A stretch of 64,000 nucleotides of DNA from ZC4RG35 sp964571765 (GTDB taxonomy: Bacteria > Actinomycetota > Acidimicrobiia > Spongiisociales > ZC4RG35), in the NCBI GenBank assembly GCA_964571765.1, contig CAZNDH010000003.1, positions 62,001 to 126,000 of the forward strand, in the 5' to 3' direction. This document shows positions 54,296 to 62,574 of this stretch, one piece after another; position 1 is the first letter of the stretch; the number at the start of each line of letters is the position of its first letter. The notes under the pieces were generated by a model. It worked only from the letters and a program-made list of their open reading frames with translations. It searched no databases and was not told where the DNA came from. The position numbers were made by a program, and so were the translations under genes.

Positions 54296-55228
54296 ATGGC
54301 GACGATACGTCTCCCTTCGACCGCCCACGGGACCAATCGCGACGCCTTCGCCGCTGGAGACTGGGCGCTGTTTGTGTCTCTCGGGCTGATCTGGGGCTCC
54401 TCGTTCCTGCTCATGGCAATCGGCCTCGACTCGTTCCATCCGGGCATGATCAGCATGCTTCGGGTCCTGGCCGCCTCGGTGTTCCTGGTCACCATTCCCC
54501 GGGTACGCGCCAGTCGGGTAGAGCGAGCGGACTGGCCACGGATCGGCCTGATCGGCTTCACCTGGGTGGCCGTTCCCTTCACACTGTTTCCCATAGCCCA
54601 ACAGTGGATCGCCTCCGGTATAGCCGGGATGATCAACGGAACCACACCGATATTCACCGCCATCCTTGCAACCATCCTGTTGCGCACCCTCCCCTCGCGG
54701 GTGCAGCGCGTCGGCCTGATCATCGGGCTGGCGGGCGTGGTCCTGATCACCCTCCCCTCCGCTCAGGCCGGCTCCACCCAGGCAGTGGGCGTGGTCCTCG
54801 CCCTCACTGCCGCGTTTTGCTACGCGGTGTCCATCACCCTCGCCGTTCCCCTGGTCCAGAAGTACGGATCACTCCCCGTGATGAGCCGGGTTGTATGGGT
54901 GGCGATCCCCATGGTGATTCCCTTCGGGCTGTACGCCTTGCCCCGGTCGTCCTTTTCGGTGCCGTCTCTGCTGGCAACCGTGGCAGTGGGGGTCCTCGGC
55001 ACCGGCCTCGCCTTCCTCCTCGCCGGGCGGCTCGCCGGCCGGGTCGGCGCCACCCGTTCGGCTTTCGTTGCCTATGTGATCCCGGTGGTAGCCCTGGTCC
55101 TCGGCATCGTCTTCCGGAGCGAGCGGATCAGTGTGATCTCGGTGATCGGCGTCGCCCTGGTGATCTCGGGGGCGATCCTCGCCTCCCGTCGGGAGTTGGC
55201 CACAGGGATCACCCCGCCGGAGCGGTGA
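54296..55228 (+). CDS. EamA/DMT family transporter
   Basis: A 310-residue membrane protein with ten predicted helices in two EamA repeats; the first repeat starts FVSLGLIWGSSFLLMAIGL and the second about residue 160 (GVVLALTAAFCYAVSITLA). The RxxxA-type motif after helix two is present (MLRVLAASVFLV). Family members export amino acids, metabolites or drugs; the substrate is not readable. Its last 20 bases overlap the end of the convergent nurA gene. Confidence 0.88.
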   Translation: MATIRLPSTAHGTNRDAFAAGDWALFVSLGLIWGSSFLLMAIGLDSFHPGMISMLRVLAASVFLVTIPRVRASRVERADWPRIGLIGFTWVAVPFTLFPIAQQWIASGIAGMINGTTPIFTAILATILLRTLPSRVQRVGLIIGLAGVVLITLPSAQAGSTQAVGVVLALTAAFCYAVSITLAVPLVQKYGSLPVMSRVVWVAIPMVIPFGLYALPRSSFSVPSLLATVAVGVLGTGLAFLLAGRLAGRVGATRSAFVAYVIPVVALVLGIVFRSERISVISVIGVALVISGAILASRRELATGITPPER

Positions 55229-56126
55229 CGCTGGAGGCGCGCAACGCCCTCACCGCCATCTCGCGGTCACCGAGCCGGTGCCGCAACTCCCGCTCCAGTC
55301 CTCCGATCGGGTAGAGATTCTGGGGTGCCCGAGGGTCCTTATGGAGGGAGGAGGCGAACCTGGGAAGGGTGGCACTCGCCTTGGCCGCCGCCCTGACCGC
55401 GTCGGCCACGGGCTGGTCTGCGGAGACCTCGCACCTGACCAGCCCTCCTGCCGGTCCCGGCGCCCTGGCAAGCCGCAGGTACCAGGAAAAGCGGCTCCAG
55501 TGGGTGGTGGTGATGAAGAGGGGCGTCCGCTGGCCCACCGAAAGGGAGGTGAGAACCTGCCGTAGGCCAAGGGGCAGGTACTGCACCTTGTGGGTCTTGA
55601 CGTATCCCACCGCCCCGGGGATCTCCCTCACGTGTGAGAGCGGCCCGTCGACGACCACCATCTCGGCACCTCCCGCGGCCCGGGCGACTGCTGCCTCGAG
55701 GTCGCCCAGCCGATGCTGGATCCCCAGCCAGAGCTCCTCGGACGTCGAGCCTTTGGTGGCGCGAACCGGGTAGGTGCCGACCGAGGTCACCACGTCTTCG
55801 GCATCGGTCGAGGTGAACAGCCCCCGCCCCACCGAGGCGCTCTCCAGAGTGGCTCTCTCGCGGCATCTCACCGAGCCGGCTGCGTAGGTGGCAGCCAGGG
55901 AGAAGGCGGGGAAGTCGCCGGGGCGATCGATCCACAAGGTGGCGTCGATCCGGCGAACCCCGTCGACAAACAGGACGTCCCCGGCCCCGTCGACCTCGGG
56001 CGTCAGGGGGCGCCAGTCATCCACCGCGACCTCGACCGAAACGTCGACATGGTCGCTGGCATCGATCTGCTCCGGATCGGTGGGGGCCCCGTAATCGGAG
56101 TCCCAAGCCTCGACGGTGTATCTCAA
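55209..56126 (-). CDS. nurA: NurA-like 5'-3' nuclease
   Basis: A 305-residue protein matching the NurA nuclease family: the first metal-binding Asp is in VLFVDGVRRID, the second in EMVVVDGPL, then GYVKTHKVQYLP, FSWYLRLA and the C-terminal APQNLYPIGGLERELRHRLGD block. NurA degrades DNA strands in complex with the HerA motor. It is last in a fully overlapping operon herA-sbcD-sbcC-nurA, which strongly supports the call. The start is TTG overlapping the sbcC stop (TTGA). Confidence 0.87.
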   Translation of the reverse strand: MRYTVEAWDSDYGAPTDPEQIDASDHVDVSVEVAVDDWRPLTPEVDGAGDVLFVDGVRRIDATLWIDRPGDFPAFSLAATYAAGSVRCRERATLESASVGRGLFTSTDAEDVVTSVGTYPVRATKGSTSEELWLGIQHRLGDLEAAVARAAGGAEMVVVDGPLSHVREIPGAVGYVKTHKVQYLPLGLRQVLTSLSVGQRTPLFITTTHWSRFSWYLRLARAPGPAGGLVRCEVSADQPVADAVRAAAKASATLPRFASSLHKDPRAPQNLYPIGGLERELRHRLGDREMAVRALRASSVTAPAG

Positions 56127-58498
56127 CGGTGCTCCTTCACCGTCGACCCGGAAGCCGCCCTCACCACCTCGAACCTGGTCATCGCACGCTCGGCCAGCTC
56201 CTTGACATGGGTGATCACCCCCACCATGAGCCCTCGACTGCCGGCGAGCTCCTCCAGCACCGAAGCCACCGTGTCCAGGGTGTCGTCATCCAACGATCCG
56301 AACCCCTCATCGAGGATCACCGCGTCGAGCCGGGCATCCCCTTCGGCGGCATGGGTCTCGGAGAGGGACAGCGCCAGGGCCAGTGACACCAGGAAGGTCT
56401 CGCCACCCGACAGGGTCGATACCGGCCGGATCTCGTCCGCATTGCGATGGTCGATCACGGCGAAGCCCCCCTCCTCGGAACGCAGCGAATAGCCACCGTC
56501 GGAAAGCTCGGCGAGGAGCCCGTTTGCCCCGGCGACCAGGGCCTCGAGCGCACCGGCCATCATCCACTGCTCGAACCGGGAGGCGCGGAGGTGGTCGGCG
56601 AGGGCTCGAGCCACTGCCGCCTCGGAAGCGGCGGCGTCGGCCTCGACCCTCAGACCCTCAATTCCGGCAAGGGTCTCCTCCTGCCGGACCAGAGTGTTTC
56701 TCGCCCGCTCGGTCTCGGCTGCCAGGGCGGCAGCGAAGGGACCCGACCCGGTGATGCCCACCTCCTCCAACTTCTCGGCCAATGCCAGGCGGGCCGCCTG
56801 CACCGAGCCCACCAGCGCCGTGCACCTCGCCATGGCCTCCCCATGCTCCTCGCCGATGAGGGCCACCATCTCGTCCCGCCAGGCCAGCAACTCCTTCCAC
56901 TCCACCACCACGTCGTCGCTCTCCGAGATGGGGGGCTGCAGGTCGGCCACGGCCTGATGGGCAGCGCGGAGGAGCTTGCCCATCTGCCTCTGCTCACCGA
57001 TCAGTTCTTCGTGACGGCGGCGGGCCTCTTCCAGGGCACCGGCCGCCGACTCCTGCTGCCCTCGGGCCGCCGCCAGCCTTTCCTTGAGCCGAATGATGTC
57101 TGCCTCCAAGAGGGCCAACTCATCGGTGGGCGGGGCGTCGGCGAGAAGCGTCAACAGTTCATCCCGGGCGGCGCTCAGCTCACCATGTGTGGTCTCAGCC
57201 TCGGTGACCGCGGTCCGTGCCGCGTCCACCACGGCCTCGGCCTCCTCGAGCTTGGCGACAGCCTCGGCGAGCAGAGCCTCTGCGTCGGTGACCTCGGCTG
57301 GCGCCTCCCCCTCGGGGAGAGAACTCACCGTCTGGCGGCAGACCGGGCAGACTCCACCGGCCTCCAAGCTGGCCGCAATCACGTGCGCCGAGTGGGCAAC
57401 CCGAAGTGCATCGACCCGGTCACGTGCCCTGGCCGCCTCCTCCCGGACCATCGAGAGGGATGCCTGGGCAGTGTCGAGCCGTGCCCGGGTCACGTCGAGA
57501 TCGATCCCTTCGAGACGGGCCTCGTTCTGTTGGAGGGCCTGGTGGTTGCGAGCGGCCACTGCCAGAGCCTCGGGATCGGGCATCATCGCCAGCTGGGCTT
57601 CCACGTCCCTCATCTCCGCGGTGGCGACCTTCTCGGCATCCTCGGCCTCAGCCACCGCGGCCTGGGCTTCGGCCACCAGTACACCTTGCTCCTCCACCCG
57701 CGGCGGGGCCTCCAATCTCCCCAGCCGCTCAACGGCCGATTCCAGTCGCTCGACAATCGAGGCGGCGTCAGATTGCTCCACCTCCAGACGGTCCAGGTCC
57801 CGTTCCGCCACGGCCACTACCGACTCCAGGTCCTCCAAGCGAGCGATCCTCGCCCTCACTCCGGCGAGGTCCTCTGCGGAGGGCGCGTCAATGGACTCCA
57901 GCCGGAGCCGGGCAGCCTCACCCCTGGCGGAAGCGGCGGCGTGACGATTGGTTGCCAGTTGGCGGATCATCCCGTAGACATCGAGGCCGAGCAGGCCCCG
58001 AAGCAGGTTCTGACGCTCCACCGGCGTTGCATTGAGAAACCGGGCGAACTCTCCCTGGGGAAGGACCACGGTCCGGGTGAAGTCGTCGAAGCCGAGCTTG
58101 AGCAGTTCCTCGACGGCACGGGTGACGTTGTCGGCCCCATCGGCGAGCACCCGGTCGGCCTGCTCGAGGCGGGCCTCCTTGACCGTGGCCCCACCGCCAG
58201 AGGTGCGACGGGCATAACGCACCGCGGTGTACTCCTCACCGTCCACCTCGAAGTCGAGGCGGACCCTGGCCCTGTCGGCCCCGGCGGAGATCACCGGGGC
58301 CACCGCCCGTCCCCCGAGCCGGGGGATCCGGCCGTAGAGGGCGAAGATCATCGCGTCGACCAGACTCGACTTCCCCGACCCGGTGGGCCCGGTGAGTGAG
58401 AAGAAGGCAATGTCAGACCGGGCGATCTGCCGGAAGTCGACCAGCTCCTTGGCGCGATAGGTTGAGAATCCCTCGAGCTCGATGGCCAGCGGCCTCAT
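56123..58498 (-). CDS. sbcC: SbcC/Rad50-like SMC ATPase
   Basis: A 791-residue ATPase that tethers and opens DNA ends with SbcD. Walker A is GPTGSGKSSLVDA near residue 40. Long coiled-coil arms rich in Glu and Ala flank the zinc hook C384-PV-C387. The C-terminal lobe has the signature LSGGETFLVSLALALSL and Walker B VILDEGFGSLDDD. It is shorter than E. coli SbcC (1048) and closer to archaeal Rad50 in size. ATGA overlap with sbcD and TTGA with nurA. Confidence 0.95.
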   Translation of the reverse strand: MRPLAIELEGFSTYRAKELVDFRQIARSDIAFFSLTGPTGSGKSSLVDAMIFALYGRIPRLGGRAVAPVISAGADRARVRLDFEVDGEEYTAVRYARRTSGGGATVKEARLEQADRVLADGADNVTRAVEELLKLGFDDFTRTVVLPQGEFARFLNATPVERQNLLRGLLGLDVYGMIRQLATNRHAAASARGEAARLRLESIDAPSAEDLAGVRARIARLEDLESVVAVAERDLDRLEVEQSDAASIVERLESAVERLGRLEAPPRVEEQGVLVAEAQAAVAEAEDAEKVATAEMRDVEAQLAMMPDPEALAVAARNHQALQQNEARLEGIDLDVTRARLDTAQASLSMVREEAARARDRVDALRVAHSAHVIAASLEAGGVCPVCRQTVSSLPEGEAPAEVTDAEALLAEAVAKLEEAEAVVDAARTAVTEAETTHGELSAARDELLTLLADAPPTDELALLEADIIRLKERLAAARGQQESAAGALEEARRRHEELIGEQRQMGKLLRAAHQAVADLQPPISESDDVVVEWKELLAWRDEMVALIGEEHGEAMARCTALVGSVQAARLALAEKLEEVGITGSGPFAAALAAETERARNTLVRQEETLAGIEGLRVEADAAASEAAVARALADHLRASRFEQWMMAGALEALVAGANGLLAELSDGGYSLRSEEGGFAVIDHRNADEIRPVSTLSGGETFLVSLALALSLSETHAAEGDARLDAVILDEGFGSLDDDTLDTVASVLEELAGSRGLMVGVITHVKELAERAMTRFEVVRAASGSTVKEHR

Positions 58499-59625
58499 GG
58501 CTCCACCTCGCCGAGCAACTCGGCGAACAGGGTCCTCACCGCCGGATCGTTGACATCGCAGTCGTCCAGGTAGCGAGCAAAGGCATCCTTTGGGTCGAGG
58601 CTCTTACGTGGCGCGAATGGGACCCGAGGACCGCCGGGGTCGGGCCGTGCCAAGGTCACCTCGACCGCGTCCGGTATCGCCGACCGCACCTCGTCGGCCA
58701 GCCCGACTCGGGCGGGCTCGGTGAGCACCACCTTGACATAGGCGTCCCCGACGTCGTCGGCTCGGGCCAACACCTCGTCGAGTGTCCCCCGAAGCGACGC
58801 CAGGCGGCGGCCCGTGGTGATGGGGACCTCCGTCACCCGGGAGGGCTGACCCGCGGCGGCCTCGACCAAGAGGACCCCCTTGCGGTCGTCCACCTCACCG
58901 AAGTCGAGCTGCATCGGGGAACCCGAGTACCAGACTGCTCCTGGGTGGGGCACCCTCTGCTGGCGGTGGAGATGACCCAGGGCGACGTAGGAGAGGTGCC
59001 CTGGGAATACCGAGGCGGGAACGGCGTACCCGAATATGTGAGCCTCCCGTTCTCCGCCACCTGCCGTGGCCCCGTACACGGTCAGGTGGCCGGCGAGGAT
59101 ATTGACGGTGTCGGCCTCCATGTGATCGGTGAGACGCCCCACCACCCGACGCACCCGGTCCTCGTATTTCCCGGCGTGCTGATCAGGGTCCGACCCCATG
59201 ATGTCCTCGGCGCGGACTATTGCTCGCTGGGATACGAATGGGAGCAGGGCGACCCGCACACCCAGCCCCTCCAAGAGCAGGCTGCCCCCCCGATCGGGGG
59301 CCCGGGGGGCCCCCAAGGCGTGCACCCTGCTGTTTTCCAGGATCGGTGCCAGCGCGTCGACCCTGATGGGGTTGTCGTGGTTGCCGGCGACGATCACCAC
59401 CGGCCCCAACTCGGCCAGATCGAGCAGGCCTTTCCACACGATCTCCTCGGCCACCGGCGTGGGCGACCCGCTGTCGAACAGGTCACCCGAGACCACGGTC
59501 ATCTCGGCCCGATGTCGGGCGGCCACATCGACGATCTCGGCGAGCACCCGGCGATGCTCCTCTGAGCGGTCACGGCCGCGCATCCTCCGGCCCACGTGCC
59601 AATCGGAGGTGTGGAGGATCCTCAT
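58495..59625 (-). CDS. sbcD: SbcD/Mre11-like nuclease
   Basis: A 376-residue metallophosphoesterase nuclease. Phosphoesterase motifs are intact: MRILHTSDWHVGRR, VSGDLFDSG, VIVAGNHDNP and GHLTVYG with GHLHRQQ. A capping domain and a C-terminal segment that binds the SbcC coiled-coil base follow. ATG 59625 overlaps the herA stop by ATGA; the longer frame is not supported. It processes DNA ends and hairpins with SbcC. Confidence 0.95.
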   Translation of the reverse strand: MRILHTSDWHVGRRMRGRDRSEEHRRVLAEIVDVAARHRAEMTVVSGDLFDSGSPTPVAEEIVWKGLLDLAELGPVVIVAGNHDNPIRVDALAPILENSRVHALGAPRAPDRGGSLLLEGLGVRVALLPFVSQRAIVRAEDIMGSDPDQHAGKYEDRVRRVVGRLTDHMEADTVNILAGHLTVYGATAGGGEREAHIFGYAVPASVFPGHLSYVALGHLHRQQRVPHPGAVWYSGSPMQLDFGEVDDRKGVLLVEAAAGQPSRVTEVPITTGRRLASLRGTLDEVLARADDVGDAYVKVVLTEPARVGLADEVRSAIPDAVEVTLARPDPGGPRVPFAPRKSLDPKDAFARYLDDCDVNDPAVRTLFAELLGEVEP

Positions 59626-61304
59626 GACAGGTCCTCGAAGGGGTCCTCGGGCCCGTCGGAGTCGGTCGGCCGGATGGCCTCTGTGGGGCGGGTGGCCCAC
59701 GCCGGGAAGGGAAACTCCACCACCAGAGGCACCGGGATCTCGGGTTGGTTGACCAGCATGGTCCCTGGCTTGAGGATGGTCGCCCGCTGCCTATGGGCCC
59801 CGGGGAGGAACCCGTACTCCTCGCGCGATGCCTCGGCCGAGTCGAGCCGGCCCACCACCCTCACCGAAGAGTTGGCGATGACCCTCCGCTCCACCTCTGA
59901 GGCAGTCTGCTGGGCTCCGATCAGGATGACTCCCAGGGAGCGGCCACGCTCGGCGATGTCGAGGAGGATCTCCTTTATCGGGCTGTACCCGTCGCGAGGC
60001 GCGTACTTGTTGAGCTCATCGAGGACCACCAAAAGCATTTCTGCGGTTTGGTGGCCGGCGGCCTCCTTGTCCTCGAAGGCCCGCTTCAGGGTGACACCCA
60101 CCACGAACCGCTTCGCCCGGTCGTTGAGGTTGTGGATGTCGACCACGGTCACCTGCGACTCCAGCTTGATGGTGTGCCGCTCCGGGTCCTCGACATCGGA
60201 TCGGATGAGGCGCTCGACGTGACGCACCGACCCCTGGAGCCTCCGCACAAAGGCGTTGATGGTGCCGGTCCCCATAGCCGGGCCGGCCCACCTGTAACGG
60301 TCGTCCTCGGACTGGACCCGTTCGGAGACCAGGTTGGCCAGCTCGCGGAAGTTGGTCACCGTCACCCCCTCGATGACCACGGCACCGGTCTCGATGGCCC
60401 GAGCGTTGCGCAGGTTGTTCATCACGTTGTAGACCACCGTGGTGTATTGGGCGCGATCGTCCTCGGCCTCGGCGAAGAGGAAGGGAAGGAGGTCGTCGTG
60501 GCAGAACCGCTCCAGGGTCCAGAAGAACGATGTGACGTCGGATCGTGAGTTCACGTCTGCGGTGGCTTTGGGGTCGCCGAGGCGGGGTGGGGCATAGCTG
60601 GCCACCGATTGGAACGGTGTGGCTGGGAGCCCGAGCACCCGGTAGCGGCCCATCTCCTCTTCGCCGAGCCGGTTGTTGGCCCGGTCGAGATGGAGCAGGT
60701 CTTCCCCCTTGACGTTGAAGATGAGGCTCTTGGTGTTGATCGCCGCCTTGCCCAGGACCCCTGAGGTGAACAGTGAGTGGAGAAGGAACGTGGCGTAGCT
60801 GGTCTTGGTGGCGACCCCGGAGATTCCGGAGATGTTGACGTGGGCTCCCCGCTCACCGTTGAGGAACTCGAGGTTGACCCACAGTGGCTCCCCGCTCCGT
60901 GATAGCCCCACCGGGACCCTGCGATCCATGCGGTCGAAGAACAGTGCACGGTCCCGCTGCTCACCCCTGGCGATGGCCACCATCTGCCCGGGCCGGGGCG
61001 GGACGAACACCTCGGGCTCGAACCTGGTCGCCGAGACCTGGGCCGCCTCGGTGACCTCGGCAGGGAGCACCCCGTCCTCGATGAGGAAGACGTCGGAGTC
61101 GAAACGAGCCCCCTCGTGACGGGCCACCACCTGGCTCACCGTGCCGTAGATCCTGACCACCTCACCGTCGGGGAGGGGGCGCTCCAGGGAGACCACGTCG
61201 TCGAGCTGGAGGTACTCCCCATCGGCCACACCCACCCAGAACTCCAGGGGGGTGGCGTCTCGGGTCCCGAGCACCCTGCCCACCATTCTCTGACTCTCAC
61301 CCAT
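59622..61304 (-). CDS. herA: HerA-like hexameric DNA translocase ATPase
   Basis: A 560-residue ATPase of the HerA/FtsK superfamily. The N-terminal region has a HAS-barrel-like beta domain (VGRVLGT, GDVVSLERPLPDGE-type segment). The P-loop is a variant: GISGVATKTS with T166 where Gly is usual and K167. Walker B is LLVVLDELNKYAP with D429-E430, followed by RGRSLGVILIGAQQTASEV and a C-terminal arginine-containing region. It probably pumps DNA for NurA. ATG at 61304 fits; frames further upstream are spurious. Divergent from the mannosylglycerate synthase gene by 106 bases. Confidence 0.88.
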   Translation of the reverse strand: MGESQRMVGRVLGTRDATPLEFWVGVADGEYLQLDDVVSLERPLPDGEVVRIYGTVSQVVARHEGARFDSDVFLIEDGVLPAEVTEAAQVSATRFEPEVFVPPRPGQMVAIARGEQRDRALFFDRMDRRVPVGLSRSGEPLWVNLEFLNGERGAHVNISGISGVATKTSYATFLLHSLFTSGVLGKAAINTKSLIFNVKGEDLLHLDRANNRLGEEEMGRYRVLGLPATPFQSVASYAPPRLGDPKATADVNSRSDVTSFFWTLERFCHDDLLPFLFAEAEDDRAQYTTVVYNVMNNLRNARAIETGAVVIEGVTVTNFRELANLVSERVQSEDDRYRWAGPAMGTGTINAFVRRLQGSVRHVERLIRSDVEDPERHTIKLESQVTVVDIHNLNDRAKRFVVGVTLKRAFEDKEAAGHQTAEMLLVVLDELNKYAPRDGYSPIKEILLDIAERGRSLGVILIGAQQTASEVERRVIANSSVRVVGRLDSAEASREEYGFLPGAHRQRATILKPGTMLVNQPEIPVPLVVEFPFPAWATRPTEAIRPTDSDGPEDPFEDLS

Positions 61305-61340
61305 CCCCGCCGAGAGTAAACCCCAGGTGTGACAGGATCC

Positions 61341-61359
61341 GGTAGCTGTTTCCGCTACC
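61341..61359. repeat. Hairpin GGTAGC-N7-GCTACC in the herA-mgs gap
   Basis: A perfect 6-base-pair stem with a 7-base loop lies in the 106-base divergent gap. An overlapping outer pair, CCAGGT at 61323-61328 with ACCTGG at 61357-61362, could form an alternative structure, and a tandem GGTACC repeat sits at 61391-61402 just before the mgs start. It may be a regulator site or an mRNA leader element; no T-run follows, so it is not a standard terminator. Confidence 0.35.
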
Positions 61360-61410
61360 TGGTCGGTCCGTGATCGGCCCGACCCGCGCCGGTACCGGTA
61401 CCTTGGCCCG

Positions 61411-62574
61411 ATGAGCCTCGTCGTCTTCCCGTTCAAGGAGGAGGACCTCGCCGTGGTCGGCGCCAACCTGGCCACCGCGGCGGCACATCCCCGGGTCGAC
61501 GAGGTGTGGGCGGTCTCGGCCGCACCCGGAGACACCATGGACCGGGTGACGGGCCTCGGCGACGAGGTCGTGTCGGCGACAGGCACCCCGATCCGGGTGT
61601 TCGCCCAGGAGCGGATCGGCGCCCTGCGACCGGGCAAAGGAGACGGGCTCAACACCGCCCTGAGACGCGCCGCCGAGGCCGGGGCGGAGCGGGTCCATTT
61701 CTACGACGCCGACATCACCAACTTCGACCAGGAGTGGATCGGGGGCGCCGAGGCCATCGCCGACCGCGGCTATCACATCGTCCGCCACCGATTCCCCAGG
61801 GCGGCCACCGACGCCATGATCACATGGATGGTCACCCGGCCGGCGTTGGCCATGCTCTACCCGGGAACCCTCCTCCCCCGGCTCGGTCAACCCCTCGGCG
61901 GCGAGATGATGGTGACCCGCGCGGTTGTGGACAGGCTGGTCGGCACCAACCTGGTATCACAACGGTCAGACTGGGGAATCGACACCGTCCTCACCTACGC
62001 CACCTCCACCATGGGGCTGCCCTTCTACGAGCACAACGTGGCCTCGGGCAAACGCCATGCCCTCTACGGGTCTCTCGAGGAGATCCGCACCATGCTGGTG
62101 GAATGCCTCGATGCGGTGCGCTCCCTGCGCGGCCTCCCCGGGCCGGGCGAGGAGTTCGAAGCCGACCCTCCGGCTCCGGTCCCCGACGATCTGAAGCGGA
62201 CCGTCGCCTACGACCTCGACCGGACGGTAGGGCTGGTGACCGAGGGCTGGACCGACCGGGAGGCGGATCTGGCCCAGTCGATGCCCGGAGCAGCCGACAT
62301 CCTGGTCAACCGTGATCGACCCAACTACCGCTTCATGGACGCCGGGCTCTGGGGCGCCGTCCTCGCCCGGCTCCTCGATGACTTCGAGCTGGGAGACCAG
62401 GCTTGGGAGAGTCTGGCCTTCAGGTTGTGGGTGATGAGGGTGCTCGCCTACACAACGGGCCCGGCGGCCGCCGGCTACGACGTGGCGATGGCCTACCTGG
62501 AGGACATGATCGGCGTCTACGAGAACCAAGCACTTCGACAACCGGGCATCCCGCGACCACCATCCTCGGGATGA
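61411..62574 (+). CDS. mgs: Mannosylglycerate synthase (GT78)
   Basis: A 387-residue retaining glycosyltransferase that makes alpha-mannosylglycerate in one step from GDP-mannose and glycerate. It resembles Rhodothermus marinus MGS along its whole length: MSLVVFPFK at the start, LRPGKGDGLNTALR, the DxD motif D99-A-D101 (FYDADITNF), TDAMITWMVTRP, QPLGGEMM, SDWGIDT, metal-ligand H216 (GKRHALYG) and LWVMRVLAYT. Positions are within a residue of those I recall for the metal-binding DAD and His of the characterised enzyme. No separate synthase/phosphatase pair is seen. manC in this window can supply the donor. Mannosylglycerate is a compatible solute of thermophiles and halophiles. Confidence 0.92.
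   Translation: MSLVVFPFKEEDLAVVGANLATAAAHPRVDEVWAVSAAPGDTMDRVTGLGDEVVSATGTPIRVFAQERIGALRPGKGDGLNTALRRAAEAGAERVHFYDADITNFDQEWIGGAEAIADRGYHIVRHRFPRAATDAMITWMVTRPALAMLYPGTLLPRLGQPLGGEMMVTRAVVDRLVGTNLVSQRSDWGIDTVLTYATSTMGLPFYEHNVASGKRHALYGSLEEIRTMLVECLDAVRSLRGLPGPGEEFEADPPAPVPDDLKRTVAYDLDRTVGLVTEGWTDREADLAQSMPGAADILVNRDRPNYRFMDAGLWGAVLARLLDDFELGDQAWESLAFRLWVMRVLAYTTGPAAAGYDVAMAYLEDMIGVYENQALRQPGIPRPPSSG

Noticed and set aside
56447..58399. 650-codon open frame on the plus strand opposite sbcC
   Set aside because: No recognisable motif, and it covers the coiled-coil arms of SbcC; caused by third-position GC bias.
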